This document shows, one piece after another, positions 62,509 through 64,000 of a stretch of DNA of 64,000 nt; positions within the stretch are counted from its first letter, which is position 1; each line of letters begins with the position of its first letter. The translations under genes and the position numbers were made by a program. The notes below the pieces were generated by a model, which was not told where the DNA came from, searched no databases, and saw nothing but the letters and a program-made list of their open reading frames with translations. The DNA is taken from contig CAWGQE010000003.1 of assembly GCA_963824705.1 (NCBI GenBank), positions 2,046,001 to 2,110,000 on the forward strand, written 5' to 3'. The stretch is from VRUE01 sp963824705. GTDB taxonomy: Bacteria > Actinomycetota > Thermoleophilia > Solirubrobacterales > 70-9.

Positions 62509-63795
62509 CTAGAAGCTGATCGTTTTCGCCGCTTTGCGGGCAGCACCGAGAACGTCGAATTTTGGTTCGGCGGAGCTCGGCAGGCCGCTGTAGAAATTGC
62601 TGGCGATGGCTTCCTGGCCGGCCGTCTGGACGATGTATTCGTTCAGGTAATCACGGGAGGTCAGGAACTGCGGTTCACTGAACCCGGCGGCTTTGTAGCC
62701 GTGCAGGGCCAGGTCGTAGGTCAGCGTGCACAGCGGGTAGCTTTTGCCACCCACCGACGGCTTGGCGCCGAAGACGGCGGACCAGTCGACGTCGGTACCG
62801 GTGCTCAATTTGAACCCGGAGTAGGTGATTCCGCCACAGTTGGCGGTCGTACCCGAGGCGGCGTTGGCGAAGTTGGCTTCGCCGCCTTTTTTCTGGCCGT
62901 TGTTCTGCAGGGCCAGGACCGTCGTGGTGCCGGCGATGTTGGCGTTGGCATCCGGCAGCGCGGCGTAGCCGATCGAACCGGCGGTGTTGTTGACCAGTTT
63001 GACCACTTCGCCGCCGCCTTTGCTGACGGGGTGGATGACGGTGCTCAGGGATTTTTCGGGGCAGCTTTCGGGCCAGTCGATGTTCGGGTGGCTGCCCGCT
63101 CCGATCGGCTCCAGTTCCTGCCAGCTCTTCTTGCCTTCGGTTTCGCCTTCGGTGCAGGAGAGACCTTTTTTGAACAGCTGGAAGAGGTAGTTCTTGAACT
63201 GGAACGTGGTGCCCGAGCCGTCCTGACGGACGACGCGCGTGATCGGCGAGTTGCAGGTGCCTTCAGCGCCTTCGACTTTGGACCATTCCTTGAGCCGGCC
63301 TTCGAAGATTCCGGCCAGATCGCTGTTGGTCACCAGTTCGACTTCACATCCCGCAGGCGGGTTGGCGACGATCGCGATCGAGGTCTGGGCGACCGGGACG
63401 ACCGCCACCTGGGCGCCGCCGGAGGTTTTCTCGGCGTTTGCGATCTGGGCCGCAGTGGGAGCGTCATCGGTGCCGATGAAGCTGAATTCGGTGTTCAGCG
63501 GACCTTCGCCGTCGTTGAAGTTCCATTCCGCCAGCCCGGCACCGGAGCCCGAGGAGACGTAGGAGACGGTCTTGCCGGGGCAGAAGGCTTCGAAGCCCGG
63601 GGCCCAGACTTTGGTTTGGGCGATGTTCTGCAGCGAGGAGCCTTTGCCGGTGATGTTGGTGCCGGCACAGCCGGGCGCAGCCGCGGCGCTACCCGCGTTG
63701 AGGGCGCCGAGCCCGAGGGCGGCGACAGCCGCGCCGGAAAGCAGCGCGGCGCGAACGCCGGCTCTTCCGGAGGACTTCCTTTTGAGACGCAACAT
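62509..63795 (-). CDS. PstS-like phosphate-binding protein, secreted
   Basis: 428 aa; AAGGAG lies six bases before the ATG at 63795. Signal peptide (AALLSGAAVAALGLGALNAG) then a PstS-type substrate-binding fold: ITGKGSSLQNIAQTKVWAPG, the phosphate loop SSGSGAGLAEWNF, TEFSFIGTDDAPTAAQIAN, RQDGSGTTFQFKNYLFQLF and GSIGYAALPDANANIAG. The overall length is near that of PstS. It is not accompanied by pstC, pstA or pstB in this window. PHO-like repeats are directly upstream (63871-63903) and a strong terminator is downstream. Paralogous to the C-terminal domains of the two next genes. Confidence 0.88.
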   Translation of the reverse strand: MLRLKRKSSGRAGVRAALLSGAAVAALGLGALNAGSAAAAPGCAGTNITGKGSSLQNIAQTKVWAPGFEAFCPGKTVSYVSSGSGAGLAEWNFNDGEGPLNTEFSFIGTDDAPTAAQIANAEKTSGGAQVAVVPVAQTSIAIVANPPAGCEVELVTNSDLAGIFEGRLKEWSKVEGAEGTCNSPITRVVRQDGSGTTFQFKNYLFQLFKKGLSCTEGETEGKKSWQELEPIGAGSHPNIDWPESCPEKSLSTVIHPVSKGGGEVVKLVNNTAGSIGYAALPDANANIAGTTTVLALQNNGQKKGGEANFANAASGTTANCGGITYSGFKLSTGTDVDWSAVFGAKPSVGGKSYPLCTLTYDLALHGYKAAGFSEPQFLTSRDYLNEYIVQTAGQEAIASNFYSGLPSSAEPKFDVLGAARKAAKTISF

Positions 63796-63870
63796 GGATT
63801 CTCCTTGAGATTCGTTCCCCGCATTTCACCCAGCGGGACTAAGCCGCGATCCTCGTCCTCTTCGTCGTCG

Positions 63871-63903
63871 GTCCTGTGAACGTCAGGGGAACTCCTGGTG
63901 AAT
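63871..63903 (-). promoter_or_regulatory. PHO box: three 11-bp direct repeats
   Basis: On the minus strand this reads ATTCACCAGGA, GTTCCCCTGAC, GTTCACAGGAC: three consecutive 11-bp units fitting the actinobacterial PHO-box consensus GTTCACC plus four bases, in the same orientation as the gene starting at 63795. It lies 75-110 bases upstream of the start codon. PhoP binding is inferred from sequence. Confidence 0.65.
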
Positions 63904-63950
63904 TTGGTGCAACCGTTTCGTTGCAAAACGGTACGGCCGCGGTCGTGGCT

Positions 63951-63983
63951 TTTCACCCTCATTACAACCTCTTTACATGGCTG
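63951..63983 (+). promoter_or_regulatory. Second PHO-like repeat, opposite orientation
   Basis: On the plus strand TTTCACCCTCA, TTACAACCTCT, TTACATGGCTG are three 11-bp units with a T-T/A-x-C-A pattern related to the same consensus. They may serve a divergent gene beyond the window edge. Weaker match than the box at 63871. Confidence 0.35.
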
Positions 63984-64000
63984 ACCTCACAAGCGGAGAT

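Overview
The window comes from a very GC-rich actinobacterium. The gene repertoire fits Thermoleophilia/Solirubrobacterales: alpha2-type GlyRS, type-E succinate dehydrogenase, AidB-like flavoprotein, very large secreted beta-propeller and Cys-repeat proteins, and actinobacterial-style PHO boxes. This placement is inferred from gene content only; no rRNA or tRNA gene is visible.

Region 1 (1-12.9 kb) is mostly housekeeping: the 5' part of metG, a small AT-richer secreted protein, rsmI coupled to a ROK sugar kinase, an LCP cell-wall ligase, an FmdB-type zinc ribbon divergent from glyS, a small hypothetical gene with a frameshifted partner, an AlkZ-like winged-helix protein, an FKBP lipoprotein, a PRC-barrel protein, an acyl-CoA ligase, and an R2-like diiron protein fused to an SCP2 domain.

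Region 2 (12.9-23.9 kb) holds a TetR-MMPL-amidase block with a clear palindromic operator, an hsp20-lon-glycosyltransferase block, a fatty acid hydroxylase-like protein and a DUF998-like membrane protein.

Region 3 (22-31 kb) carries four long intergenic palindromes. Two of them (24751-24867 and 30003-30122) share a 74-75 nt core flanked by perfect 21-23 bp arms whose sequence differs completely between the copies. Genes here are an AT-hook nucleoid-type protein, mdh, icd, aidB-like, an S2P (M50) protease and an M28 peptidase. sdhA-sdhB-sdhE (31-35 kb) follows; together with icd and mdh it makes this part of the window rich in TCA-cycle genes.

Region 4 (35-64 kb) is a cell-surface province. 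A sulfotransferase and an O-antigen ligase-like protein converge on a seven-gene minus-strand series (56085 down to 38209) in which every stop overlaps the next start. It encodes a 13-repeat Cys-rich propeller/PKD protein, four more large secreted proteins, a membrane-anchored protein, and a GT2 glycosyltransferase fused to a helical toroid-like domain. Upstream on the same strand lie three proteins sharing a PstS-type phosphate-binding domain: one alone, one behind propeller/PKD/repeat modules, one behind a DMFase-beta-like domain. PHO-box-like 11-bp repeats precede the pstS-like gene and related motifs occur before two of the other large genes. I infer a phosphate-responsive cell-surface/exopolysaccharide locus whose members exchange modules; a 308-bp nearly identical tract between two of them points to recent gene conversion.
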